Source: Pratylenchus scribneri
Taxonomy: Eukaryota > Nematoda > Chromadorea > Rhabditida > Pratylenchidae
DNA length: 64,000 nt
Direction of reading: 5' to 3'
Assembly (NCBI GenBank): GCA_030063045.1
Contig: JAQSEB010000047.1
Location: forward strand, 310,001-374,000
The position numbers and the translations under genes were made by a program. Below the pieces are notes generated by a model. That model saw nothing but the letters and a program-made list of their open reading frames with translations. It was not told the DNA's origin and did not search any database. Positions 47,451-58,819 of this stretch are shown one piece after another. Numbering within the stretch: position 1 is the first letter of the stretch; each line of letters opens with the position of its first letter.

Positions 47451-50100
47451 ATTAGTTAAATTCAACGTTGCTTTTTGCCCTCAATATTAAAAATTATTTG
47501 ATATTAAATTAAGCCGAAAGACACAAATTGGATAATATTGAATAGGAGGATTAAACCAGAATCAACAAAATGAATGCATCCCAAAACAATGAATATTCCA
47601 AACATTTTCAAGGGAAACATGCGCATTATTTTGTGCCTTCCGGTGACAATTTTCCTCTAAGCGCACTAAAACTTCAAAGAAATCTTACTTACAGGTTACA
47701 GCAAATTCACTGGTCACTGCCAAAAGGAAGTACGTAAAAGTAAAATAATAAATTAAATTCGTCGAAATGCCCTCAATTCCTTTCTCAATCCTTTTCAAAA
47801 ACATTTTAGGCGACAAATTCCCACACGCGGATACATTTTTATGCTTTAATTTTGTCCGATTCTTCCGCCCTTAATTAGCACTGCTTTCCAACATTTTCTT
47901 TTAATGTTTTATGCAAAGATGCGACCCAAAGAGCCGATTCATTCTCTCAACAAAACATTTTTTGCATTATCAGACTTTGATGTCATTGAAATTTCTCCAA
48001 AAAATTCATAAAAGAAAACGAAATTGTAATGGGTGGTCTTTTTAACTCCTAAAGTTCTAATGAAAGTGCCGTAAAAAATAAATCAAAAATCATCAGAAAT
48101 GTCTGAAATCCTTTCAAATTCTTTCATATCAATTTTACCCCTTTTGAGTGGCAAATTCTGAAAATAACCAAAAGGGACTTTGTGCCATTTGTCGACCATT
48201 TTGTTCGCATGGATGGACATCTTCAAGAATTATTATTTTCCGGTTTTTGATTACAAATTTCTTGGCCCCTTTTCCAATAAAAAATATCCCTCTCCTTCCA
48301 ATGATTTTCCACCTCCACAATTTTTCATCGTTTTGCCGCCTCAAAAGTTGGTCAATAGCCCGGAAATTGGGAAAATGGAAGGAAGCCGTTTTAACGAGCA
48401 AAAATGGCTTCCACAAAATCCACTGGGGCAAAGATTGGAAGCCACAGAAAATAATCGCATTTTTGACGTTTTTGATGGCATTTTTTGCAAGGAATTTGGC
48501 ACAAAAATTGGCTCAGAAAACTTTGGTCAATAATTTGTACAAAATTTTGATATTTTTGGGTTTTATAGCCAATAATGGCAATTATTAAAAGCAAAAAGGG
48601 ATCCCGGTAAAATAATTAAAATTTTTTGGCTTTATTCGAATATATTTTCAGGCTTTTCCACCTTCTTTTTTTTGCCAATATATAATTCCCCATTTTGCAA
48701 ATTGTGCCTTCCAATTAGCGCACAAAATGGCTTCAGAATTTATTGAAGAGGAGTGAGGCCGGAACTGACGGAAAAGGTTAATCGAAAAACGTTGGCCAAT
48801 AATCGACAACTACCATTTCTGGGTGCCATTCGTGAAGGGAACATTGCCCAAGGGAAAAATGTCCCAAGGGATTTTGAGAGACCAATGAACTGCAGTGAAA
48901 TTTTAATTGGTTATGATGCCCTGTCCGGCACAATTTTCCAATTCCGCGCAGACAAATTAATGAGGAGGAGGAGGACATAGACCGATTTTGAGATGAGCTT
49001 TTGTCCTTTTATATTTACATTTATTAGCAAAATGCTCACTCAAATGGGCAAGTCGCAGTTTGCAGAGTCCAAATTAATGATTTAGATTTATTAGAATGAA
49101 TTTAGGCTTAGAAATTAGAATATTAAGATGGATCAGGGAATGGATTTTTACCAATCTAATGCGCTAATGTTCCCATTGAATTGCTCTATTTTTTAATAAA
49201 TACAATGGAATATTCAAGAGATCAATTTTTGTACCTTTTCATAGTTGAATTTCTCTAATTTTATTTAAACAATGCTCCCAACATTCATTCAATTTTCCAT
49301 TATATTTTCTTTTCATACTTGTAAATTAATTAAAATATTATGTCGACCCAATGTGTGACTAATTCCATTGCCATGGATGGTGGAGAAAACCATTCATTAT
49401 TATGTTTTTGTATTGTTAAAAACAAATTCTACAAGCTAATAAATGAGTAAAAATGTCGAGTTCCGTTTTTCGAGAATATTTGAATTTACAATTCCATTTT
49501 TGGAATTGGAAGAAATGAATACAAATGAAAAACTTTGTCCCTGACTACTTTGCGTGTTCATTTTCATTATACCTCCATTTCCCCCACATCAGGCCACAAT
49601 TAATCTGCCAACACCTGCCAATTTGTTAAACCCACAAAATGCCATCCATCCCAATCCCCTCCTCTCTCCATGGCTTTCAATAATACCTTATTTTTCTCCA
49701 CCTTATTAAAGTCAATAAGTCGGCCCCATCCACACATTCGGCTAATCCGCGCAAATATCAAATCCTTCACTTTCCCCCCATCTCGCGCACGCCCTGAGGC
49801 CATCTTCAAATGTTCGTTTTTTCAAAGGCACCGACAATCACTCAAATGGAAGGCTTCTTCCCCCTCAAATCCCCAATTCCCATTTCATTCATGCCTAACC
49901 ACATTTTTGTTTGTCATTCATAAATTTGCCCTCATATCCCCCCTCTCTCAATTCGCGCAGCCAATGCCAATTCTTCCTCATTTTTTTTAATCGAGATTTT
50001 AATCCCCCTCTCTACAGACTGTGTTTTGTCCTTTCTCTCCTTTGCCAATTGCCCTTTTCCCCCTCCATCCCACCGTCGACGACGCCACAATTTGGAAGGA
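47451..50100. other. Gene-poor stretch between the retrotransposon and the GPCR gene
   Basis: No confident gene. At 48135-48600 three overlapping frames stay open for about 100-146 codons (two plus, one minus), but none has a recognised motif or a clear splice pattern. A further open frame near 48753-48980 starts only with GTG. 49560-50090 is C/T-rich on the plus strand and may be 5' UTR or promoter of the GPCR. Confidence 0.4.
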
Positions 50101-52721
50101 ATGTCGGCTGCCGGTGGTGGAATATTTTTGATGGGTTTCGTATCCCAATTCCCGCAATCCGCTTTGACCGCCTTCGACTTTTCATCAGCTGAGGAATACG
50201 ACAGTCCCATCCCACCGGCCACTTCATTCCCCACGGCCATATTTCCTTCTTTTGAATCGGAATTCACCTCCGAATCAAGCTCAACCAAATTTGGCATTGA
50301 ATCCCAGGAAGTGGCCTCTCCTCCTGCCTACGAAATGATCGAAGAGCAGAGTTTGGTTTCCATTCTGTGAGTTATAAATGATTTTGGGAAATTCTTTTGG
50401 CAATTTCCTCTCAATTTGTTCCCTCAATTAATGTATTATTTTCACGCAGTTATCTCTCCTATATGCCACTTTGTTGTATTGTCGGCTTAACTGGGTTTGT
50501 TTTACAATATTCCAACAATTAAATAACCCAAAATGAATTCCAGGAATTGTATGGTCGTCATCCTAATTCGGTCAGCGATTGGGAAATTGACAAAATAAAA
50601 AGAAATTAAGTTAAAAATTTAGAAAAAATGACAGGAGATGGGGGAATTAAGTAAGTCTTGACCATTTGAGCATTTTGAAGCCTATGAATTGATTAAGCCA
50701 TTTCTAATCAAAATTGAGTGTACTGTCATCAATAATGAGGAGCATAATAATTTATTATCACATTTGATTGCAGTTCAAATCGGATTTTCAAGAAATTGCC
50801 CTCCAGCGTTTATTTGCTCACATTAGCCTTGATGTCTTCCCTCTTTTTGCTATCACTTTTGTCATTTTGGGTGGAGGAGGGCTTTATCAAAGATCAAAGC
50901 GAGCAGGCAAGAAAATTAGGGCCAAAACCATTTTCAATTCCCCCAAATATAGTGACTTAAATTAACGGGAAAATTGAAGAATGATTAATCTTCTTCAAAT
51001 CTGACCATTTATTCCCTCCCAGCAAAATACTAGATATTTGATTTATGTTCGTATTGGATTGAACATTTCCTCCGTTTATTCAGCATTCAATGTTCCTCTG
51101 CAAATGTGCCACTTTCCTCGCACATTTCTGCGATTTTGCCAGCGTTTGGCTGATTGTTTTGGTCGGTTTTGAACGGCTCACACTGCTCTATCGAGTCAGT
51201 TTCCGACGCTCTCTGGTCAATGCCAAACGCCATGTTTTCTTTCTGCTTTTGCTCAGCGGATTTGCCAATTTATGGTTGGCAGGAAAAAATGGCAATATTA
51301 TTTCTATTAAAGGATTCTATTTGTGGCGGAAATCAACGAATTCGGTGGATGCGATATCAAGGCAGATTATGAGCATATTTATCATGTGCGTTTCATTCAA
51401 TTTAGTCTTTTTGTTTCGGCTGGATCTAAGTGAATTCTGAATCCTTGAATTTAATCCATTCTTTCCCTTAATTTGGATAATTTCCTTCTTAAATTCACAG
51501 TCGTTTTCCTTGCTGGAGACCATTTTCTGCATGATTATGCCCTCGTTGATTATCATTTTTTCCAATCTTTTTGTCATACTCAGACTACGTGCCCATCTCA
51601 AGAAAATTCCCTCCTCCCCGACAGTCTCCTTCAACACAGCCGATACGGTTTATTCTACGGGACCACAACAAACGGTCAAATCTGTCAAAATTTCCAAGTG
51701 CGTTTTCGATGGGGAGACTTTTAATTAAGCCAATTTTTATGATGGAATTTCTATTGAATGGCTTTGGGCAAAATTTTTTTGTGCATTCCAAAAATATTAA
51801 AAATTTGAGTAATTTAATTTGTCTAATGGAAATGCCCCTAATGCCAAAATTAAGATGCCATTTTCGGGATCCTTAACCTAAATAATCATTTATGAAATTT
51901 AAATGAAATTTCAGGGCCAGTTTATGCCGAATGGGTTCAACCTGCAGGGATGGCCCCAATTCTTTGATGGTTGGCAATAACAGCAGCCGCCTACTCGATC
52001 CACATGAAGCGGCAGCCCGCCTTAAACGGCACAGTTTACGATACACAGATTTGCGTATGTTTTCAGGGATAAATTCATGCTGAAACATTCGAAATTTGAA
52101 AGTTATCTATCAATCAGGGAGAGATACTTCAGAATTTGACTTTTAAAAGGTGGATGTTCCCTTTGAACTAATTATCATGTAAATTGCACAAAAGAAATTT
52201 AAAAAGCCTTTAATTTAGGACTAAGACTGCTTATTAGGTTATCTCTATAAGAAATCCACATAATCGAATTTAACAAAGTTTTATTATTTTTACAGAATTG
52301 ACCCGGAGCCTATTGGTCATCACTACCGTATTCATTCTCTTGAATTTGCCCAATTATGCCTACAGAATTGGCATCCAATTCTTCGCCATCTCTGAGCAGG
52401 TAAATATAATTTGGGGAAAGTGTCCCTATTTTAAGTCCTATCTTACTTTCCTATGTAAATCGTTCGATCCAATTAATCCCCCTGATCCGATTATTGGCCA
52501 TGTTCATATTCATGCCCTTCCAATTTCAGACCACTTTGATGCAACGACTCAGTTTCGCTGCCCACGTGCTCCTTTACACGCATCATGCCATCCTCTTCTA
52601 CGTCTACATTTTCAATAGTCCACAAATGCGTAAGAGGCTGGTGCCAACGGCACTCAAATTGTTGGAATGCTATTGTCTCAAGCCACAAATGAATGATTTC
52701 TCCGATAATTTGTTTTATTGA
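50101..52721 (+). CDS. Rhodopsin-class G-protein-coupled receptor, probably peptide receptor
   Basis: ATG 50101 to TGA 52719-52721, about eight exons. A Ser/Pro-rich extracellular start precedes TM1 (YMPLCCIVGLTG joined to NCMVVILIR). TM2 reads LPSSVYLLTLALMSSLFLLS. TM3 begins at MFLCKCATFLAHFCDFASVW, with GFERL where DRY is usual. TM5 is TIFCMIMPSLIIIFSNLFVI, TM6 is LLVITTVFILLNLPNYAYRI, and TM7 ends FYVYIFNSPQMRKRL rather than NPxxY. The TM2 exon ends at a GC donor (50907). The join between TM4/ECL2 and TM5 (about 51385-51500) is not settled. The overall shape suits nematode neuropeptide receptors; the ligand is unknown. Confidence 0.85.
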
Positions 52722-52897
52722 AAAAGAATTTAAGATTTAGATTCCCATTTTTAATTTTGTCGATCTTCAAGCACATTTGCCTCTTTTTATTATTGTTTAT
52801 TTTTTTTGTATATAATAAACGGCAATTTTTCATGTTTTGTTCAATCAACATCATTTTGATATCCAGCATGCTCTAGGATATCCTCAATTAATTTCCT

Positions 52898-55095
52898 TTA
52901 ACTCATTTGGGCTCCAATGCCAATAAAATCTTGCTGGCAAAAAATGAAGCCATTTTGATAGTAGAAAGGTTCGCCGACACAAAATCTGCACGAAATATAC
53001 ACAAAATTCAAGGTAATATTGGTGCCAACCTGCCATTACATTTGGAGCAGGCAAAACAGTCGAGATGGGCTAACAAACGGTGTGGATGGTGGCGAATGGC
53101 CATTACCCATTCGCTGGAAGTGATTTGAGTGAAGCAAAGTTGACAAAAGCCAGAATGGCCGAATAGACGAATGTCTTCACGGGAGTATAAATAAATTTGT
53201 TTTATTTCCAAGAGAGTTATTAATCCCCCAATTAAAGTTACCGTAATTCTCTATAGTTCTCAGAGGCTTCTAATTTTCAGAAACCCCTAGGGGGGCTTCA
53301 AATAGAGAGGAGGTTTCAAAAAATTTACAATATTCTCCATCTTCAATAAACCCATTCCCTTCACATACAATCACGAGCACAAAGAAGGAGGCCATCACGG
53401 AAATAGAAGCGATCGGCAAATTCGAATAGTCGACATTTACAACAGGCGCACTTTTAGGAAGGGGAAAGGGGACGAAATTAGATCAATTTTGGTGGAAAAT
53501 TCATTGAATCGGCCGATGAATATGCCTTCAACCATAGAATGTTTGGGAGAATCAGAATGTTTGTGAAAATCAGAATGTTTGGAGAAAATCAGAATGTTTG
53601 TAAAAATCAGAATGTTTGCGAAAATCAGAATGTTTGTGAAAATCAGAATGTTTGTGAAAATCAGAATGTTTGGGAGAATCAGAATGTTTGTGAAAATCAG
53701 AATGTTTGTGAAAATCAGAATGTTTGTGAAAATCAGAATTTTTGGGAGAATCAGAATGTTTGGCAAAATCAGAATGTTTGCGAATCAGAATGTTTGTGAA
53801 AAATCAGAATGTTTGTGAAAATCAGAATGTTTGTGAAAATCAGAATGTTTGGGAGAATCAGAATGTTTGTGAAAATCAGAATGTTTGTAAAAATCAGAAT
53901 GTTTGTGAAAATCAGAATGTTTGTGAAAATCAGAATGTTTGTGAAAAATCAGAATGTTTGTGAAAATCAGAATGTTTGTGAAAATCAGAATTTTTGGGAG
54001 AATCAGAATGTTTGGCAAAATCAGAATGTTTGCGAATCAGAATGTTTGTGAAAAATCAGAATGTTTGTGAAAATCAGAATGTTTGTGAAAATCAGAATGT
54101 TTGGGAGAATCAGAATGTTTGTGAAAATCAGAATGTTTGGGAGAATCAGAATGTTTGGCAAAATCAGAATGTTTGCGAAAATCAGAATGTTTGTGAAAAT
54201 CAGAATGTTTGTGAAAATCAGAATGTTTGCGAAAATCAGAATGTTTGTGAAAAATCAGAATGTTTGTGAAAAATCAGAATGTTTGTGAAAATCAGAATGT
54301 TTGGGAGAATCAGAATGTTTGTGAAAATCAGAATGTTTGTGAAAATCAGAATGTTTGGGAGAATCACAATGTTTGTGAAAAATCAGAATGTTTGTGAAAA
54401 TCAGAATGTTTGGGAGAATCAGAATGTTTGTGAAAATCAGAATGTTTGTGAAAATCAGAATGTTTGGGAGAATCACAATGTTTGTGTAAATCAGAATGTT
54501 TGTGAAAATAAGAATGTTTGTGATAATCAGAATGTTTGGCAAAATCAGAATGTTTGTGAAAAATCAGAATGTTTGTGAAAAATCAGAATGTTTGTGAAAA
54601 TCAGAATGTTCGTGAAAAATCAGAATGTTTGTGAAAATCAGAATGTTTGCGAAAATCAGAATGTTTGTGAAAAATCAGAATGTTTGTGAAAAATCAGAAT
54701 GTTTGTGAAAAATCAGAATGTTTGTGAAAAATCAGAATGTTTGTGAAAATCAGAATGTTTGCGAAAATCAGAATGTTTGTGAAAAATCAGAATGTTTGTG
54801 AAAAATCAGAATGTTTGTGAAAAATCAGAATGTTTGTGAAAAATCAGAATGTTTGTGAAAATCAGAATGTTTGTGAAAATCAGAATGTTTGTGAAAATCA
54901 GAATTTTTGGGAGAATCAGAATGTTTGGAGGAAATGAAAATCAAAAGGCCCAGAGGGATATTCACTTTATATCTCCACTACAATGCCCACCTTCAAGCAT
55001 TCTTCATGCCATTTTCGATCAATTGCCAACAAAAAATATTTATCCTCAATTTTCTGGCCACATTCTGCGCAATAATTGCAAATATTTGTGCACAT
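52898..55095 (-). CDS. LMO: LIM-only (LMO) protein, two LIM domains
   Basis: Four exons from ATG 55095-55093 to TAA 52900-52898. LIM1 is CAECGQKIEDKYFLLAIDRK then WHEECLK, joined to CACCKCRLFEFADRFYFRDG and LLLCARDY. LIM2 is IRLFGHSGFCQLCFTQITSS, HRLLAHLDCFACSKCNGRFC and VGEPFYYQNGFIFCQQDF. RLFG between the domains and RFCVG in LIM2 are hallmarks of LMO1-4. All junctions are in phase. LMO proteins are nuclear scaffolds that bind LDB1 and bHLH or GATA factors. The predicted protein, about 125 residues, is nearly all LIM, so N-terminal exons could be missing. Intron 1 contains a 1.4-kb minisatellite. Confidence 0.9.
53536..54928. repeat. Minisatellite array in the LMO first intron
   Basis: About 75 head-to-tail units of 18-19 bp with consensus AATCAGAATGTTTGTGAA. 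Variants include GGGAG, GGCAA and GCGAA versions of the last bases. A block with GAATTTTTGGGAG, GTTTGGCAA and GTTTGCGAATC recurs at about 53738 and 53990, giving a higher-order period near 252 bp; a partial copy ends the array. Because the unit is 18 bp, long frames (NQNVCE repeats) stay open by arithmetic only. Confidence 0.97.
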
Positions 55096-55363
55096 TTAAG
55101 TCGAGTAAATATTTGATTAATTTATTTCCAATGGCATAAACATAAACCCAAGGAAGGGTAAAAAGACTTATTTTCCTATTTCCCTTATCTGGCCATCAAA
55201 TCAAATAAGGGAAACAGAGGCATTTTTAATTAAAAATAGGAAAAGAGAAATGCTTTTTTTGGATATTTATTTTAACAAAACGAAGAAAATAATTTTCAAC
55301 AAAGTCAATTCAACATATATCCCAATAAATAATGGGTTTCTTTGTTTGTTTTCTTCTTCAATC

Positions 55364-55992
55364 TCATTCCGCTTTGTTCTTTTTGCCGGTCGCAGCCGGT
55401 TTCGTCTTCTTCTGAGAGCGCAGAATTTGTGAAGCACGTTTTTGGGCCAATTTGGCATGGGCCGGTTTGTATGAGCCGACGGTTTTGCCAATTGCCACCA
55501 AAACTTTGCGGCTGTCCTTTAAATAATAAATATTAAAAATATTTAATAAATTTAATTCAATTAAAATTGAAAAATGAATATAAAATTAATAATAAATTAT
55601 TCAAATATTAAAAATTCAATTACTTTGGTGAATGTTGTAGTTGCCGTCGATTTGACCGGTTTGCGTGCCTTTCCTCGCTTCTTGATTGTCACTTGCACTC
55701 CTTTGCCTTCCTTGGTTGCCCGAACATCCACAGCCTTTTGATTGATCAGTCCATTGTGGCGAATGCTGTTCATACGGGCCAGATTGAATGGTTCCGTGCT
55801 GAATTGCTTCGGAATGCCGCGTTGACGTTTGATAAAAGCACTATTCTTGCGAATCACTTGCCACTGAAAATTTTAAAAATGGATTTGAAAACTTTTCTTC
55901 TATATATTTTTATTTTCAACAAGTTAAATGGTTTTTTTAAAAAATATAAATACCTGAATGTAGCTGGAAGCGTTCTCCACAGTGAATACCAT
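55364..55992 (-). CDS. rpl-28: 60S ribosomal protein L28 (eL28)
   Basis: Starts at ATG 55992-55990 (MVFTVENASSYIQ), then WQVIRKNSAFIKRQRGIPKQ, FSTEPFNLARMNSIRHNGLI, KAVDVRATKEGKGVQVTIKK and a basic tail with VGSYKPAHAKLAQKRAS; ends at TGA 55366-55364. Three exons, about 140 residues. Matches eL28 over its whole length. It is a structural protein of the large cytosolic ribosomal subunit. Confidence 0.96.
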
Positions 55993-56267
55993 TCTCTTTT
56001 GCTTGATGAATTTAATTTGCTGGATTTATTCTATGAATGAATAAATTAATTAAAAATGGCATAAATATTAAATAAGAATAGATTAAAACAAATATTTTTA
56101 ACAAAGAGTTTCATAATTAAATATAAATTTATCGTAAAATAAAATGAATTCATCCAATAAATAATCATCGCAACATAAAAAGGCATCATCATCCATCCAT
56201 TTATTTATTTAAATAATAGTAGAATCCAATAAGAGATCGATTCACGGCTTCATTTCATTTTGTTGTG

Positions 56268-58277
56268 TCATTTTTGCTCATGAATTCGATGATTGAGAAG
56301 TGCAGTTCGAATTAGAATTGCGTTGACTCGTTGATTTAATTGTTTGCGTATTTTCGTCGAACTTTAAAGTAAAAATTAATTAATTATTTTGAAAATAATT
56401 TACCGTTCATAGATTTCAGTTCGATTGTCCGAAAAGTTTGCATGCAAAATTTTATTGTATGAGTCGATTTTTGCCTTCAATTTTCCATTTTCAATGAGGC
56501 AAATTAATTCATTTTCAAGCTGAAAATGAATAAAATTAATTTTCTTTAAACTCAAAATTATTTACCATTTCCACAGTGGTCCGAAATTCCACAGCCATTT
56601 GATCAATATTAGAAGTGAGATAAGTTTCGAAGTATTGAATGATTGCACTTTGTCGGATCAGAGAAAACAAAGTGTTAATGTGGGGCGCCAAATAAATGTT
56701 CAAAAGTAACTTAAAAATAGGAAAATATTAAATTTAAAATAAATTATATATTAACCTGATCGCGTAAATCGTGAAGAATGTCGAGACATGCCCCAAATTG
56801 ACTTTTGCAAAATTTTTGCAATAAATCAATAAGTTTTGGCTCCGATTCAAGTGATTTTCGGAAAAGAGGTGAGCCCAACACTTTGTCCTTTAGTTCTGTC
56901 CGATTGAAGGTGGCAAGTGCACAAATTGATCCATAAATGGCGACATCGGTGGCCGAAAGAAGTTGAGGGTAGTTGAGGACGTCCAAATCGACCTGAAATG
57001 ATCAAATGAAATGGAACGATGTTAAAGAATGAAGAACTAATTTAATAATTTAGTGATAAGAAACCTAATTAAATATTTTGCTTTAATAAACCGAACCGGT
57101 TTAACATATTTTTGTACTTTATTATAATGCAAACCTGCATGAATTTTTCTGCTGCCGTTTTGTATTCCTTGCTTTGCAGATTCGCCAGTCCATAAACAGC
57201 CAAAATTTTAGCTTTTGCGCTGAACACCATTTCTCGCTGACTTTTCACTGTTGGCTTCGGTCCCGTCCCAGAGAATCCGGGCATTCCAATTTGTTGGCCG
57301 GGGAATTTGTTGTCGACTTCATTCAATTTGTCGCGGTCAATCATTTCGTTGATGGCTCGATCCGCTTGTGGGAGGAGCACAAATAGTTTTGGCCATTGTT
57401 CGGCGTAGACCGTAACATTTATCCAATTGATGAGCATCTGAAAATGCAAATGATGGGTAATGGAATTAATGAATTAAAATAACCTGAATGACTTGATTCG
57501 GTGCAGTGCAATATTCACGCATTCCGCGACTGTACAGTTTAAGTGCCTCTTGTAAATTGCCCATCTGCACATAATGATGGAAAACATCCTCCAGCGCACG
57601 TCGAATTGACTCTTTTACCGCCTCGTCCTTTTGCCGTTTGAATTCTGCCAACAAACATTCAAGCCGACTATTCGCTTTGACCGTTGTAATTTCGATCCAA
57701 TTTTTGTCAATTTCGGGAATTTGTTCAATGCGAGATAGGCCAATAATGTTGGATGATTTGGCCGATTCAACTCGTTGATAGGCGGCATTCAGCATCGGCA
57801 CATTCATTGTTTTCTACAAAAAATATATCAATTTTGAATTTATAATCCAAATTTAACCTTCACAATATTGCTGATGAGCATTTTAAGTGCATCCATTTTC
57901 AATGGTGGACAAACATCGGCGATGAATATCAATCTTAAATATTCAATTATATTTCTTATTTATAATCCATAAACTATTTAAACCGATTCATAAGTGCATA
58001 ACCCGTATAATCATTTGCGAATGTATCAAGATCAACTCGGGCAACATTCACTGTCGACAGCGGTTTTTCTTCATCATTAACTTAATTAGAGTTTTGAATG
58101 TTTTTTGAATATGGAAAAACCTTTAGAAATTGGTTCGTCGTGTGCGATTGGATCATTGGCATTGGTAAAATCGATGTCAGCAGCCATCGGTTCTTCCACA
58201 AAATCGTCTTCATCCTGATCCAATTCCACTCCATCCATGCAAGCTTCCATCGGATGATGTTCGTCCTCGTTCATCAT
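56268..58277 (-). CDS. csn-1: COP9 signalosome subunit 1
   Basis: Starts at ATG 58277-58275 (MMNEDEHHPMEACMDGVELD) and ends at TGA 56270-56268, eight or so exons. After an acidic start, helical repeats include LSTVNVARVDLDTFANDYTG, VKESIRRALEDVFHHYVQMG and NLQEALKLYSRGMREYCTAP. The PCI-type part has YPQLLSATDVAIYGSICALA, FRKSLESEPKLIDLLQKFCK, NIYLAPHINTLFSLIRQSAI and TSNIDQMAVEFRTTVEMLEN. Order and spacing match CSN1/GPS1. The CSN removes NEDD8 from cullins and so regulates cullin-RING ligases. An F-box gene, a potential cullin-1 adaptor, is the next gene on the same strand, a coincidence as far as I can tell. Confidence 0.93.
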
Positions 58278-58819
58278 TTTGGAGATTATTAATGATTTGA
58301 CGAATATCTTTTTGCTAAAATTTGATTTAGTATTAGATTTTTATTCCAAATTAAAAAGCTGCTTAATTCTAGATTTTTTTTACAAAAAACTCCGATATGT
58401 GTTAAATTATTTGACTAAAATCTCGGTGAATTGGAGAAATTTTGCTTCTATTCTTTAATTGTTCAACCTAATTTTGACCAAAAAAAAATGAAATGCAAAT
58501 TGGGCCTCATTTTAAGCAACAATGGTCCCTTCCCTATGCATTAGCATTCACTAGATGACCAATTGATGAACTCTTTTATATTATTTTGGCAATAAATAAA
58601 ATTATATATGCAAATAATAAGAAATAAGATCAAAACTTTGCTTTTATATTAATAAAAAATGGAAAAATTAAGACACGTTTATTTTCAATGGTTGAGAGAT
58701 CAAACAAAATAATTAAAACTGGAATAACAATTAATTCAATATTTAAGCACAATAATTAAATTCAATTCATATTCTTTTCAACAATTTGATCCGTATTCTC
58801 ATTTATATATTCTGTCGCT
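58278..58819. other. Intergenic between csn-1 and the F-box gene
   Basis: AT-rich spacer, no feature recognised. Confidence 0.45.

Noticed and set aside
53536..54928. Several 75-99 codon frames reading NQNVCE or HKHSDF repeats on both strands
   Set aside because: They arise because the tandem unit is 18 bp, a multiple of three. They lie in an intron and have no coding features.
53536..54928. Regular repeats resembling a CRISPR array
   Set aside because: Units are contiguous with no unique spacers, and the genome is eukaryotic.
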